From contig NZ_MWMO01000002.1 in the NCBI RefSeq assembly GCF_002556635.1, forward strand, positions 62,001-126,000: 64,000 nt of DNA, read 5' to 3'. This stretch comes from Novosphingobium sp. PC22D (GTDB lineage: Bacteria; Pseudomonadota; Alphaproteobacteria; Sphingomonadales; Sphingomonadaceae). Every line of letters starts with the position of its first letter. Positions within the stretch are counted from its first letter, which is position 1. A model generated the notes under the pieces. The model was not told the origin of the DNA. It saw only the letters and a program-made list of their open reading frames with translations, and did not search any database. Positions 25,492 through 33,357 of this stretch are shown piece after piece. The position numbers and the translations under genes are program-made.

Positions 25492-27804
25492 TCACATGTC
25501 GGGCTCGAACTCGCCGAAATCCTTTTCGGGAGGATCTGCGACCGCGCCTTCGCGTAGGTCTTTTTCGACCGGTGTGAGAGGCTGGCGCCCGTTTGCAGCC
25601 GAACGGGCTTGAGGCTTCGAACCATCCTTTTCACCTGCGTCATCACTGGCGGTTCCTGGTTCGGACAGATGCTGTTCCGCGCCCATTGCTGGTGCATCCT
25701 CACCGGTTTGCACTGCGGCGAGAGGTAGCGTTGGACCTGCATCCAGATGCGTAACGGACCGGGTTTCGGCACCGAGATCACCAGCAGCGCGCCCTGCGTT
25801 CCGCCTTTCAAGCGGCACAGGCTCCTGTCGATCTTGCGGTTCATCGGCGATACGGCGCTGCCCCTCCAGGTCGAGTTTGAGCTGCCTTAAATCGACAGGC
25901 TTACCGGCACCGTCATCGTTCGAAGCGGGATGCTCGTCATTCGGTTTCGAACCCGGCTTGGCTTGGGGCGTCGTTGCCGCAGGACCCTGGCCAGGCCTTA
26001 TGAGCGGTTTCTCGCGGGCGATGAATCCCTCGGCAATACGACCACGTGTGCGCGGAATGAGCGAGACCGGCGCAGCGGGAAATCCGTCGGGAAACTTGAT
26101 GTAGGCTGACAACCTCGGAAGGTTCATGAACTGGTCGGGCAGGAGCAGCGGCTCGATCTGCCGCCTCGGCGTCAGGCTGACTGCGTCGCGCGCATTGTTG
26201 TACCCGTAGCTGTAGCCTTCTTCCATGTCGCGCACCTGCCGGTGGCCGATGAAATCGGAGCACCAGGTCGCCGTTTCGCGATCGGCTGTCGCCAGGATGA
26301 GCTTGGTGCGCGCAAGCGAGGACAGTGTCATGGCCATGTTCTCGCCATAGACTTCCTTGAGCTTGGCGAACGCATGCACCCCGGTGACGATCGCACCGCC
26401 AAAATTGCGTGCGGTTTGCAGCCCCTTTTCAAGCGCCGGTAGTCGGTGAAGGGCGCCGAGTTCGTCGATCAGAAACCACATCCGCAGGTCCTGCGTGCGC
26501 TCGAGCGTCATCAGCGTATTCATCGCCGTGTCGAGCCACAGCGTCAGCAACTGAGAAGAGATACTCATGTCGACATAGCGGGCAGAAAGGAACAGGATCG
26601 AGCCCGCCTGGCAGTCGCCTTTGACCCAGTCGCGGACCGAAAAGCGCGGTCCGGATGAGGGCAAAAGCTTGAGCACTTTCGCATTCGCATTGAACACCGC
26701 GCGGATCGATTCCGCCATGCGGGCCGCCTCCGGAGCGGTCAGCGGATCGGCCATGGTACCGCGCATCAGCTTATGCACTTCGGACAGATCTGCGGTCATC
26801 AGCTGCCGCGCCAAAGCCTCGTTGGTCGCAGTGCCGGTACGGGCAAGATGGAGGCACATCTCAACGAACAGCATGCGCGCCGCGAGCACCCAGAACTGTT
26901 CTGAACCACCCCCGTCATGGGGCACTAGTGCTTCGGCAGCGGCATGAAACTCAGCTTCCGTCGTGCAGTCGTTGAACACGCTCCACAGCGGACACCGCAC
27001 ATCGACAGGATTGAGAATGATGTCGCGCGCGGGATCATAGAAGGCTTCGATAAAGGCCCCTGTCAGGTCGAAAATGACCGCGCGCTGGCCGCGTTCACGC
27101 GCTTCGGCAACGAGTTCGGTAAGCGCCACGGTCTTGCCGGTTCCGGTTGTGCCAATAAGCATGGCGTGGCTCTGTTCGAGCCGCCACGGCCAGCTTACAC
27201 CGGCAAGATGTGCGGGTTGGTAGTGGCCCGCTTCGGCGAGCGCCGACGAGCTCGCAAGCCGCCACTTCCAGCCGAACTTGTGTCCCAGTTCCTCGGCCCG
27301 GAATGCCTTGTTGTGACGCTCGATTTCTTCTTCGAGTTCGTCGAGCGAAACAAGCATTGCGCCGCGCTCGTGCTTGCGCTCCTTCGACCGCCCGCCAAAG
27401 CGCTCGGCGAACCACCAGAAGAACACGAAGGCCGGGATCAACAGTACCGCCGAGACCAGCAAGCCGTGCTTCACTGCCGTAAGAAACGCCTCGACCGCCT
27501 CGCGCATCGGCGGGAACTCGCGAACGATAGAAAAGGGGAGGCCGACCCTTTCGCCGTCAAGCAATTCAAGGTTGACCAGTTTGGCCGGATCGAACTCCAT
27601 GAAGGCATAGAGACTGGCGTAGATATGCATCCAGACCAGGTAGATCTGGTGATCGCTCAGAGCCGACCGCACTTCCCAATAGCAGGTGCCGACCGCGACC
27701 AGGCCGGTGACAATCAAAGGCCCCTTCAGGCCCGCTGCAAACATAAAACCGAAGTGGCCGAGCAGCTGGCTCCCGCGGGTGAAGTTCAGGAGATTATGCT
27801 TCAT
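25492..27804 (-). CDS. traD: TraD, type IV coupling protein
   Basis: The inner-membrane hexameric ATPase that links the relaxosome to the transfer channel. The true start is the ATG at 27804 (MKHNLLNFTRG...), 11 nt inside the preceding gene; the open frame upstream is not used. The 770 residues have two N-terminal membrane segments (about 17-37 and 115-135), Walker A IGTTGTGKTVALTEL and Walker B WFLIDELGAL. The C-terminal 180 residues are low-complexity (PATTPQAKPG..., QDRQEPVPL) and end in an acidic FGEFEPDM tail, which in F TraD is the part that contacts TraM. Confidence 0.93.
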   Translation of the reverse strand: MKHNLLNFTRGSQLLGHFGFMFAAGLKGPLIVTGLVAVGTCYWEVRSALSDHQIYLVWMHIYASLYAFMEFDPAKLVNLELLDGERVGLPFSIVREFPPMREAVEAFLTAVKHGLLVSAVLLIPAFVFFWWFAERFGGRSKERKHERGAMLVSLDELEEEIERHNKAFRAEELGHKFGWKWRLASSSALAEAGHYQPAHLAGVSWPWRLEQSHAMLIGTTGTGKTVALTELVAEARERGQRAVIFDLTGAFIEAFYDPARDIILNPVDVRCPLWSVFNDCTTEAEFHAAAEALVPHDGGGSEQFWVLAARMLFVEMCLHLARTGTATNEALARQLMTADLSEVHKLMRGTMADPLTAPEAARMAESIRAVFNANAKVLKLLPSSGPRFSVRDWVKGDCQAGSILFLSARYVDMSISSQLLTLWLDTAMNTLMTLERTQDLRMWFLIDELGALHRLPALEKGLQTARNFGGAIVTGVHAFAKLKEVYGENMAMTLSSLARTKLILATADRETATWCSDFIGHRQVRDMEEGYSYGYNNARDAVSLTPRRQIEPLLLPDQFMNLPRLSAYIKFPDGFPAAPVSLIPRTRGRIAEGFIAREKPLIRPGQGPAATTPQAKPGSKPNDEHPASNDDGAGKPVDLRQLKLDLEGQRRIADEPQDRQEPVPLERRNAGRAAGDLGAETRSVTHLDAGPTLPLAAVQTGEDAPAMGAEQHLSEPGTASDDAGEKDGSKPQARSAANGRQPLTPVEKDLREGAVADPPEKDFGEFEPDM

Positions 27805-28126
27805 GGGATTGGCCTCCCATGTTCGCGTTGACGGGGAGGCCAAGACGCTCGAGGCGTCGCCGGTACGCTTCGTGAGTACGGTCGCGCAAACTCGCATCAG
27901 GATGGCTAGCCAGAAGCGCATCGAGCGCCACCGAAATGAAGATTGCCTGGCGCGCGGGATCGAGCCCTGCGGGGCGTTCTTTCGCCTCGTTATCGCGCTG
28001 CCACGCTGCAACAATGAGGTCACGAATAAAGACGCTGACACTGACGCCATGGTCCGCGGCACACTGGCGAACCCAGTTACCAACGGAGAGAGATACGAAT
28101 GTCTGAAGCCGATCTTGTCGGGTCAT
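27794..28126 (-). CDS. Putative relaxosome accessory protein upstream of traD
   Basis: A 110-residue protein starting at the ATG at 28126 (MTRQDRLQTFVSLSVGNWVR) with an AAGGAA site 8 nt upstream. It is helical and may contain a ribbon-helix-helix-like N-terminus (VGNWVRQCAADHGVSVSVFIRDLIVAAW), as in many mobilisation accessory proteins. It overlaps traD by 11 nt and is the first gene of the leftward traD-traI operon, next to a gene-free stretch that could hold oriT. Function inferred from position and fold only. Confidence 0.62.
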   Translation of the reverse strand: MTRQDRLQTFVSLSVGNWVRQCAADHGVSVSVFIRDLIVAAWQRDNEAKERPAGLDPARQAIFISVALDALLASHPDASLRDRTHEAYRRRLERLGLPVNANMGGQSHEA

Positions 28127-28811
28127 GAAACAGGTTCCTTGTCGGGCCGACGGAACCTGGCTCACCTCGCGGAAGGTGCTGATGAGAATAAATCGTGAAC
28201 AACTCGCAGTCAATCGAAAGATTCAGGCTATATTTCAGAGTGATAGATGGATGTGAGTTGTCAGCGGATCAGCGCAAAGCCGCTCAACTCGCAGACGGGT
28301 TGATTTCGCCCAAAACCACATTCTTTAGCAATAACAGAAAGATAAATCCCGAAATCGCGGGGTAGGGTGTGCTCCTTTGTTCCCAGGTGCGCGAGGAGGT
28401 CCAGGCAATAAGGGGGATTGATCAAGGACGACCTTTCCCGATCTCCATGTTGGAGCGCGAGCAACCAGGCCTGGCACCTCTTCGGGTGCAGATCGAGAGC
28501 ATTTCGACGCCTCCAGCCAAAGACAGCACCTGCGAAAGAGGCAGCGGCCAAGGGCGCGTGGGAAGCAAGGCAAGCGGGGCATGTCGCATGCCCTAGCTTC
28601 CCGCCGCCCGACCCGGTGCCGGTTCGCAAGTGCGCGCGGGGCCCAAGAACAAATTACGCCGCACCCTCAGGAGCGCATCGCAAGTTGCGCGGGACAGAGT
28701 GCGTCCACAGGCCCGCTCCACTTATCGGGTGCCGCCGCAGTGCGGTGGGCAGCCGTCAGAGCAACCGACCGAACCGGGTTTTGTGCTTGATTGGACTACC
28801 CGGCGAACAAG
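28127..28811. other. Gene-free region with nested hairpins, candidate oriT region
   Basis: No convincing gene; the reading frames here lack ribosome sites and coding character. The most notable structure is a nested hairpin at 28560-28602: outer arms GGGAAGC/GCTTCCC and inner arms GGGCATG-TCG-CATGCCC. Two similar direct elements, TCGCAAGTgCGCGCGGG (about 28626) and TCGCAAGTtGCGCGGG (about 28679), follow. A gene-free block with inverted repeats directly upstream of the relaxosome operon is the usual place for oriT. Confidence 0.4.
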
Positions 28812-28845
28812 AAAAAAGGGCAGGAACCGTTCCCGGTTCCCGCCC
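28812..28845 (-). terminator. Rho-independent terminator of the leftward 73-aa gene
   Basis: On the minus strand GGGCGGGAACC pairs with GGTTCCTGCCC (one mismatch) and is followed by six T residues. It sits 11 nt after the stop of the gene ending at 28857. Confidence 0.82.
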
Positions 28846-28856
28846 TGTCGGTAGTC

Positions 28857-29078
28857 TCAAAACTCGTCGAGCATGCCGCCGTGGACCGTGTGGACCACCC
28901 GCGCTGCGAGATGTGCTGGCAAGATGTTGTAGTCACCCTCGTCGAGGGCAAAGTACCCGAGTTCGTGATCCTCGATAACGTGCTGATCGAAGAAGCTGTG
29001 TAGCGCTCTCTTCTCGGCTGTTTCCAGAGCCTCGAAATAGCTCCGGGACGCAACGGCGCAATGCATCGAATAAGCCAT
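28857..29078 (-). CDS. Small 73-residue ICE protein of unknown function
   Basis: A soluble 73-residue protein (MAYSMHCAVASRSYFEALET...) with an acidic, helical middle (ALHSFFDQHVIEDHELGYFAL). The start at 29078 has a perfect AGGAGG site 6 nt upstream. That site is buried in a 7-bp stem with the upstream CCTCCTG and so may be switched. The gene has its own T-rich terminator. I do not recognise the family; it sits among the leftward ICE backbone genes that share the ATCAGGAG leader motif. Confidence 0.7.
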   Translation of the reverse strand: MAYSMHCAVASRSYFEALETAEKRALHSFFDQHVIEDHELGYFALDEGDYNILPAHLAARVVHTVHGGMLDEF

Positions 29079-29084
29079 GATAAT

Positions 29085-29116
29085 CCTCCTGATTTCTGTC
29101 GTGAGACGACAGGAGG
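29085..29116 (-). promoter_or_regulatory. Ribosome-site-masking alternative hairpins
   Basis: Read on the minus strand, CCTCCTG (29116-29110) is perfectly complementary to CAGGAGG (29091-29085), which contains the Shine-Dalgarno sequence of the gene starting at 29078. A second perfect stem, CTGTCGT-CTC-ACGACAG (29112-29096), shares bases with the upstream arm, so only one of the two can form. The pair has the layout of a translational switch. Confidence 0.6.
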
Positions 29117-29193
29117 TGCGCGCGATGGTCTTGTGCATCCCGGGTCAGGGATCGCCCGAATGGGCGACCGCGATAGCGGCGGTGGGGGTAACG

Positions 29194-29234
29194 ATTTTGT
29201 TCGCTGCCGGATGCAATCCGGTGGCGAACAAAAT
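29194..29234. repeat. 41-bp near-perfect palindrome
   Basis: Arms ATTTTGTTCGC-TG-CCGGAT and ATCCGG-TG-GCGAACAAAAT flank a GCA loop. Seventeen of 19 arm positions are Watson-Crick pairs and the two others are G-T pairs in RNA. It lies in the 213-nt gap between divergent genes (29078 leftward, 29292 rightward) and is not followed by a T-tract. Candidate roles are a protein-binding site, a single-strand origin or part of oriT. Confidence 0.75.
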
Positions 29235-29291
29235 GGTGGGGCCCCGCCGTCCTTGAGGCGGGAGGCGCAAGGCCATCATGCTGGGAGAACC

Positions 29292-29423
29292 GTGAGCAAG
29301 AACCCACCACCTCCGCCCCAATATCGAACGCCTGCTGCGTGCGAATTGCCTTTCCTACACCCCGATGACGCAGGCATGGAGACAACCAGGGAGCAAATCC
29401 GAGGGGGACAAAAGGACAGGTAA
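29292..29423 (+). CDS. 43-residue leader ORF upstream of a coiled-coil protein gene
   Basis: A GTG-start ORF (VSKNPPPPPQYRTPAACELP...) with a GGAG site 4 nt upstream. Its stop lies 1 nt before the next gene's ATG at 29425, which implies translational coupling. The N-terminus is proline rich and the remainder polar. The function is unknown. It is short enough to escape standard annotation. Confidence 0.5.
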   Translation: MSKNPPPPPQYRTPAACELPFLHPDDAGMETTREQIRGGQKDR

Positions 29424-29424
29424 C

Positions 29425-29691
29425 ATGCCCCGAAACAGGAGCGCGATTGCAGCTCTACAAAAGCTCGAAGCAGACCGCGAGGCGCTCGACGCCAAACAAC
29501 GCGAGCTCGAAGTACAAGCGGCCAGAGAACTCGGCGAAATCATCCTGGGAAGCGGCCTCGAAAGCTTCTCGAAGAAGGGCCTGAGGAAGGTTGCCGAAGA
29601 ACTCGGGAAACTCGGCGAGGATGCCGCGATCGAGAAACTGACGGGGCGCGGTGCAACCCGTGCTTCGAATGCTGCGCCGGGAACCCAGTAA
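29425..29691 (+). CDS. 88-residue coiled-coil ICE protein
   Basis: Starts at the ATG at 29425 (MPRNRSAIAALQKLEADREA...). The first 50 residues form a heptad-like coiled coil (LEADREALDAKQRELEVQAA), followed by a compact helical domain (LGEIILGSGLESFSKKGLRKV, IEKLTGRG). The pattern reminds me of small coiled-coil proteins common next to sphingomonad conjugative genes, but I assign no function. It is the only rightward gene in this leftward block, and its 3' end meets ssb across a strong hairpin. Confidence 0.65.
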   Translation: MPRNRSAIAALQKLEADREALDAKQRELEVQAARELGEIILGSGLESFSKKGLRKVAEELGKLGEDAAIEKLTGRGATRASNAAPGTQ

Positions 29692-29699
29692 CCACAGAA

Positions 29700-29733
29700 G
29701 AAGAGGCCCTGCCGCTTGCGGCAGAGCCTCTTC
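29700..29733. terminator. Bidirectional hairpin between convergent genes
   Basis: GAAGAGGC-c-CTGCCGC pairs with GCGGCAG-a-GCCTCTTC around a TT loop, 15 of 16 paired positions. It lies between the 88-aa gene (rightward) and ssb (leftward). There is no clear T-tract, so the termination mode is not certain. Confidence 0.65.
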
Positions 29734-29758
29734 GTAGGGGGCACGGCCGGGATCGATG

Positions 29759-30169
29759 TCAGTCGATATCGGGAGCGTCGGTGTTGTCGTTGTCGTCGCC
29801 GGTGTCGTCTCCTTGGCCGTTACCGCGGGAGAGGAAGTCGATCTTGTCGGCGAGGATCTCGGTGCCGTAACGCGTGACCCCGTCCTTGTCCTCCCACTGG
29901 GTGTAGTGGATGCGGCCCTGGACGCTGACCAGCTGGCCCTTGGAGCAATACTGGCCGACGGTCTTGGCGAGGCCGTTGAAGCAGGTCACCCGGTGGAACT
30001 CGCTTTCCTTGGCGGTGTAGCCGTTCTCGTCCTTGTAGGTCTTGCCATCCTTGTCGCGTGCGGGGCGATCGGTGACGACGGTAATCCCGGTGACATTGGT
30101 GCCGCCCTTGGTCTCGCGGGTGTCGGGATCGCGAGCGATGCGGCCGGTGAGGATTGCGATATTGGTCAT
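29759..30169 (-). CDS. ssb: Single-stranded DNA-binding protein
   Basis: A 136-residue SSB that would coat transferred or replicating single strands of the ICE. The OB fold is clear: MTNIAILTGRIARDPDTRET, then FHRVTCFNGLAKTVGQYCSK and LVSVQGRIHYTQWEDKDGV. The acidic C-terminus (DDTGDDNDNTDAPDID) is a shortened version of the partner-binding tail and lacks the final DIPF. The start is the ATG at 30169; the frame upstream runs through a palindromic leader and is not used. Confidence 0.92.
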   Translation of the reverse strand: MTNIAILTGRIARDPDTRETKGGTNVTGITVVTDRPARDKDGKTYKDENGYTAKESEFHRVTCFNGLAKTVGQYCSKGQLVSVQGRIHYTQWEDKDGVTRYGTEILADKIDFLSRGNGQGDDTGDDNDNTDAPDID

Positions 30170-30194
30170 GGTGTAAGTCCTTCGGTTCCTCAAA

Positions 30195-30211
30195 CCGGAG
30201 ACCATCTCCGG
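30195..30211. promoter_or_regulatory. Perfect palindrome in the ssb leader
   Basis: CCGGAGA-CCA-TCTCCGG, 7-bp arms, 26 nt upstream of the ssb start. It could be a repressor site or an RNA hairpin; no T-tract follows in either direction. Confidence 0.5.
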
Positions 30212-30437
30212 CTTGCGAACATCCAGAAGAAGCAGGGCATGGGAGGACTGCACCGCGGGAGCGAAGCTCCAAGGGAAACCTGTTCATGACGGGTGGTGCG
30301 GGCAGGCGCGCGAAGCGCGACCACACGGCCGGAAAGGAACGGGTTGCTGTCCTCAGCTGACCTGATTCAGGACTGTTCGCGAAGAAAGCCGGATGGGTGT
30401 CGGGTGTGGGTCTGAAGGTGCCAAGACCCTGATGCAA

Positions 30438-30707
30438 TCAGCCTGCCCCATCACCCTCCGATGCTGCCAGGAGATCCATGAAGTTGCGGGCTGCTTCCCG
30501 ATCCTCCTCGTTCTCGAACGCCACATCGAGATCGGGGGCGGACCCGAACATGTGCAGGAACGACCACAGCGCAAAGCGCTTGCCCCGGTCCTCCTCAAGG
30601 CCGAGATCGACCCGGCAATACTCGATGCCGGCTGCAAAGGTGTCGGGAGAAACCCCGGAGAGGTCGGTGGTGGCAAAGTAGCGCTGCAGCAGATCGTCAA
30701 GTTGCAT
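30438..30707 (-). CDS. 89-residue hypothetical ICE protein
   Basis: A soluble acidic protein, MQLDDLLQRYFATTDLSGVS... ending NFMDLLAASEGDGAG. The start at 30707 is chosen from protein composition, because the sequence further upstream is Arg/Pro/Cys rich; no strong ribosome site is visible. A second possible start lies at 30743. The all-helical composition and the WSFLHMFGSAPDLDVAFE segment suggest a small regulatory or adaptor protein. Unknown family; it is the next leftward gene after the DUF2493 protein. Confidence 0.62.
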   Translation of the reverse strand: MQLDDLLQRYFATTDLSGVSPDTFAAGIEYCRVDLGLEEDRGKRFALWSFLHMFGSAPDLDVAFENEEDREAARNFMDLLAASEGDGAG

Positions 30708-30777
30708 GACCGGTCCATAGTCGGGTCTGCGCCGAATGCACATCCGGGCAATGCAGTTGCAGACTGTAAAGGCCCCC

Positions 30778-31713
30778 TCAGGACCCGGGAGAGGTGCCCA
30801 AGGGGCCGCGACGATCAACCACGGTGATCCGGCGCGTCTTGGCATCGATCACCAGTCGTTCGGTGACGCCATTGCCCGGAAAGGCGACGACGTAACGCGG
30901 ATTGAGCGAAAGCATCTGCTCGTTGCGCTTGAACCCGGCGCGGGCACCAAGTCGACGATCAAGCGAATAGGTCAGCTGCTGGACTTCGCGGCGCTCGGCC
31001 CAGCTCGCGGCGAGGCGATCGGCACCCTTGCCGTCACCACCATGGACCAGGAAGAGATCGGGAACCACATCGCGAACCTTGTCCAGCGTCGCCCAGATGT
31101 TGTCCGCATAGGTGCGCGCGTCCTCTGCGCTCTCGAAGCTCTGGCGACCACCGGCGAAGACGATTGGAATTCCGTCCGGGATGAGGGCATGACGACGGTT
31201 CTCGGCGCGTGCGCGGAGGAAATCGCGGGCATCGATCACAGCCGAGGTAAGGTGGCGCGAATGGCTCGTACGCGAGCCAGAAACAGGCTTCCACGAGGAA
31301 CCGGTCTCGTCACGGTAAAGTGCTGCGGCAGCCTCCCGCATCTGCTCGAAGGCCAGCATGCTGGCCTCGGCGGCCTGCGCGCGCTCGACCTGCTCTTCCA
31401 GATTGCTCGAATGTACCTCGGACCCATCGGCAGATGCGAGGAGGACCCGGATCTCGTCGCTGGCCCGATCAAGTTGAGCCGACTTGCGGCTGGCTGCGCG
31501 GTGGAAGAGATTGACCACGCCCCAGGCAATGTCCTCGGCATCAGCTTCCAGGGCCGTGTCGGAAAACATCGCGAAGAGGTCGGACCATACGGCGCCAAGC
31601 GTCTGCTCGATCGCGTCCTCGCAGGGAAAGTCGGTTTCGTTAAATGGGGCCGGCCTGATGCTGAGGCCTGAAAGGTCAAGGCCGCTCAGCTGGTCGATGA
31701 AGCTGTCGTACAT
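30778..31713 (-). CDS. DUF2493 (SLOG-fold) protein
   Basis: A 311-residue protein. The N-terminal half (MYDSFIDQLSGLDLSGLSIR...) is helical and unrecognised. The C-terminal 120 residues are a DUF2493/YAcAr-type domain of the SLOG superfamily: IVFAGGRQSFES, LVHGGDGKGADRLAASWA, YVVAFPGNGVTERLV. SLOG proteins bind nucleotide-derived ligands, and such domains are common on plasmids and in defence or conflict islands. The start at 31713 has an ATCAGGAG ribosome site whose AGGAGA can pair with TCTCCT upstream (arms at plus-strand 31720-31725 and 31739-31744). Confidence 0.8.
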   Translation of the reverse strand: MYDSFIDQLSGLDLSGLSIRPAPFNETDFPCEDAIEQTLGAVWSDLFAMFSDTALEADAEDIAWGVVNLFHRAASRKSAQLDRASDEIRVLLASADGSEVHSSNLEEQVERAQAAEASMLAFEQMREAAAALYRDETGSSWKPVSGSRTSHSRHLTSAVIDARDFLRARAENRRHALIPDGIPIVFAGGRQSFESAEDARTYADNIWATLDKVRDVVPDLFLVHGGDGKGADRLAASWAERREVQQLTYSLDRRLGARAGFKRNEQMLSLNPRYVVAFPGNGVTERLVIDAKTRRITVVDRRGPLGTSPGS

Positions 31714-31824
31714 GGGGTGTCTCCTGATCGCTGGGACAAGGAGAGGAGGCACCGTTGCCTCGGCCCTGTCCGCCGGAGCCCGATCAGGGCCGGGGAAAGG
31801 GGCGAGACGCACCGCGTAGCGGGA

Positions 31825-31876
31825 AACCTGCGGCCCTAGGCTGGCGCGGGCAACACGGGCCGACGGGCCGCAGGTT
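31825..31876. repeat. Inverted repeat with 12-bp perfect arms
   Basis: AACCTGCGGCCC (31825-31836) and GGGCCGCAGGTT (31865-31876) are perfectly complementary, with a 28-nt spacer. It lies in the gap between the 146-aa gene and the DUF2493 gene, within the latter's leader. No T-tract is seen. Confidence 0.6.
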
Positions 31877-31932
31877 GCGACGCGCCCCGACCGGCCCAAG
31901 GGCCTCTCCCGGCGGGCAGGGATGAGGCAAGA

Positions 31933-32373
31933 TCAGGAACCGATGGCGCAAGCGGATCGGGAGCGCTCGAAGATCGCTTCGCCATTCGAGAACCGACCGA
32001 CCATGCGCAGCTCGCCGAACAGGTCGATGAACCTTCCTGACACCTGGGCGAGCCAGTGCCGTGCCCTTGCCGTTCTTGGGATGTAGAAATCCGCCTCCCA
32101 GTACTGGGAATCGTCGCGCTCGGCGAGCCAGATCGCGGCGAGCCCGCAATAGGTCGATATGCCGCAATCGGCGAAGGCGTTTCGCAGGAGGATGCGGTTC
32201 TCGCGGCCGCGCCATCCATCGAAGCGCTCGAACGAAGGAAAGGCCGCCTTCGCGGTATCGATGATCTCATCGACGAGGCACTCGTAGGCCCAGTCGACAT
32301 CTGCGTCTTCGCCGTCATCGAGCAGGCGAAAGGCAACCACGGAGCCGATCGGATAGCTGACGGAACGTCCCAT
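31933..32373 (-). CDS. 146-residue hypothetical protein
   Basis: A soluble protein, MGRSVSYPIGSVVAFRLLDD..., with two cysteines near the middle (FADCGISTYCGLAAIWLAER) and YWEADFYIPRTARARHWLAQ. An AAGGAG site 6 nt upstream supports the ATG at 32373. It is only 11 nt from the ArdC stop and so shares its transcript. Unknown family; seen as part of the leftward ICE backbone. Confidence 0.72.
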   Translation of the reverse strand: MGRSVSYPIGSVVAFRLLDDGEDADVDWAYECLVDEIIDTAKAAFPSFERFDGWRGRENRILLRNAFADCGISTYCGLAAIWLAERDDSQYWEADFYIPRTARARHWLAQVSGRFIDLFGELRMVGRFSNGEAIFERSRSACAIGS

Positions 32374-32384
32374 CTCACTGCTCC

Positions 32385-33314
32385 TTAGGCTGCATCAGCG
32401 AGATCGATGTCGGCCTCGCTTTCGCTTGATTGGTATCCGCCCAGTCCGAGCAGCAGGCTGGCCGCTTCTTCGGCCTTGGCCGCGGCGGTGAGGATCGCGC
32501 GCTCGTCCGATTTGAGGATCTTGAGCCAGGACGCGATGTAGCTGGCGTGATGGTCGAGGTGGGTGACCGGAAGCCCCAGTTCAGCGCCGAGAATAGCCGA
32601 GGACAGTTCGGCGATCAACTCCTCGGCAGCATAGGCCTCGCTGCCGAAGCGGTTCTTGAGATCGCGGTCGAGCCGCGAGGAATGCCCCGTCCAGTGCGAC
32701 AGCTCGTGCGCGAGTGTCGCGTAGTAGTGGTCGTAGGCTTCGAAGAGTTCGGCTGGCGGCATGGTGACGCGGTCGGGCAGCGGTTCGTAATAGGCCTGCG
32801 CACCATGATGGCGCAGGTTGGCGCCCACTTGGGCAAAGAAGACATCAAGCCGCTCTTCGCGCCCTTCGGGCTCCAGCGCGGCAACCAGCGGCTTGGGATG
32901 ATAGAACTCGGGGAGGCCATCGCACTGGTCGGCGTTGAACACGGCATAGGCCTTGAGCACGCGCCGGTTCTCGGTCTCGGCCTCGCCTTCGGCGTTCTCG
33001 ACCTCCTTGGTGTAGCTCTTGTAGAAGATCGCGATGGTCGATTTCTCACCCTTGCGGACCTGTCCGCCGAGCTGCTGACACTGACGGTACGTCATCCAGT
33101 AGGGCGAGGCGTAGCCACAGCCATCGGCCACCATCCACAACCAGAAGGTGTTCATGCCGCGATAGGGCGTCCCGCAAGAGCGCAACGGCCGCGAGACGGG
33201 CACACCGCGCCATGGCTTGACCCAGGGCTTTGTGCCGTGCTCGAGTTTCTCGATAATTGCGGCGGTAATTCGCTGGGCTGGCGATGTCGAAGCAATGCGG
33301 CGGGACTTGGTCAT
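32385..33314 (-). CDS. ArdC-like antirestriction protein
   Basis: A 309-residue protein expected to bind incoming single-stranded DNA and shield it from host restriction. The N-terminal ArdC domain (AAIIEKLEHGTKPWVKPWRG, RPYRGMN-like PYRGMNTFWLW) is followed by a zincin-type domain with the metalloprotease-like motif HELSHWTGH. The start at 33314 follows an ATCAGGAG site that sits in a hairpin; the frame upstream is not coding. Its position in the leftward ICE block fits early expression after transfer. Confidence 0.9.
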   Translation of the reverse strand: MTKSRRIASTSPAQRITAAIIEKLEHGTKPWVKPWRGVPVSRPLRSCGTPYRGMNTFWLWMVADGCGYASPYWMTYRQCQQLGGQVRKGEKSTIAIFYKSYTKEVENAEGEAETENRRVLKAYAVFNADQCDGLPEFYHPKPLVAALEPEGREERLDVFFAQVGANLRHHGAQAYYEPLPDRVTMPPAELFEAYDHYYATLAHELSHWTGHSSRLDRDLKNRFGSEAYAAEELIAELSSAILGAELGLPVTHLDHHASYIASWLKILKSDERAILTAAAKAEEAASLLLGLGGYQSSESEADIDLADAA

Positions 33315-33321
33315 GGGAGTT

Positions 33322-33357
33322 CTCCTGATGACCGGGGCGAAAATGTCCCGGCTCAGG
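33322..33357 (-). promoter_or_regulatory. Leader hairpin covering the ArdC ribosome site
   Basis: Plus-strand CCTGA-tga-CCGGG (33324-33336) pairs with CCCGG-c-TCAGG (33347-33357), ten base pairs with an internal loop. On the mRNA this ties up the AGG of the Shine-Dalgarno sequence. Confidence 0.55.

Noticed and set aside
28261-28629. Leftward 122-residue ORF in the gene-free stretch
   Set aside because: No ribosome site, atypical composition, and it crosses the strong nested hairpin at 28560-28602.
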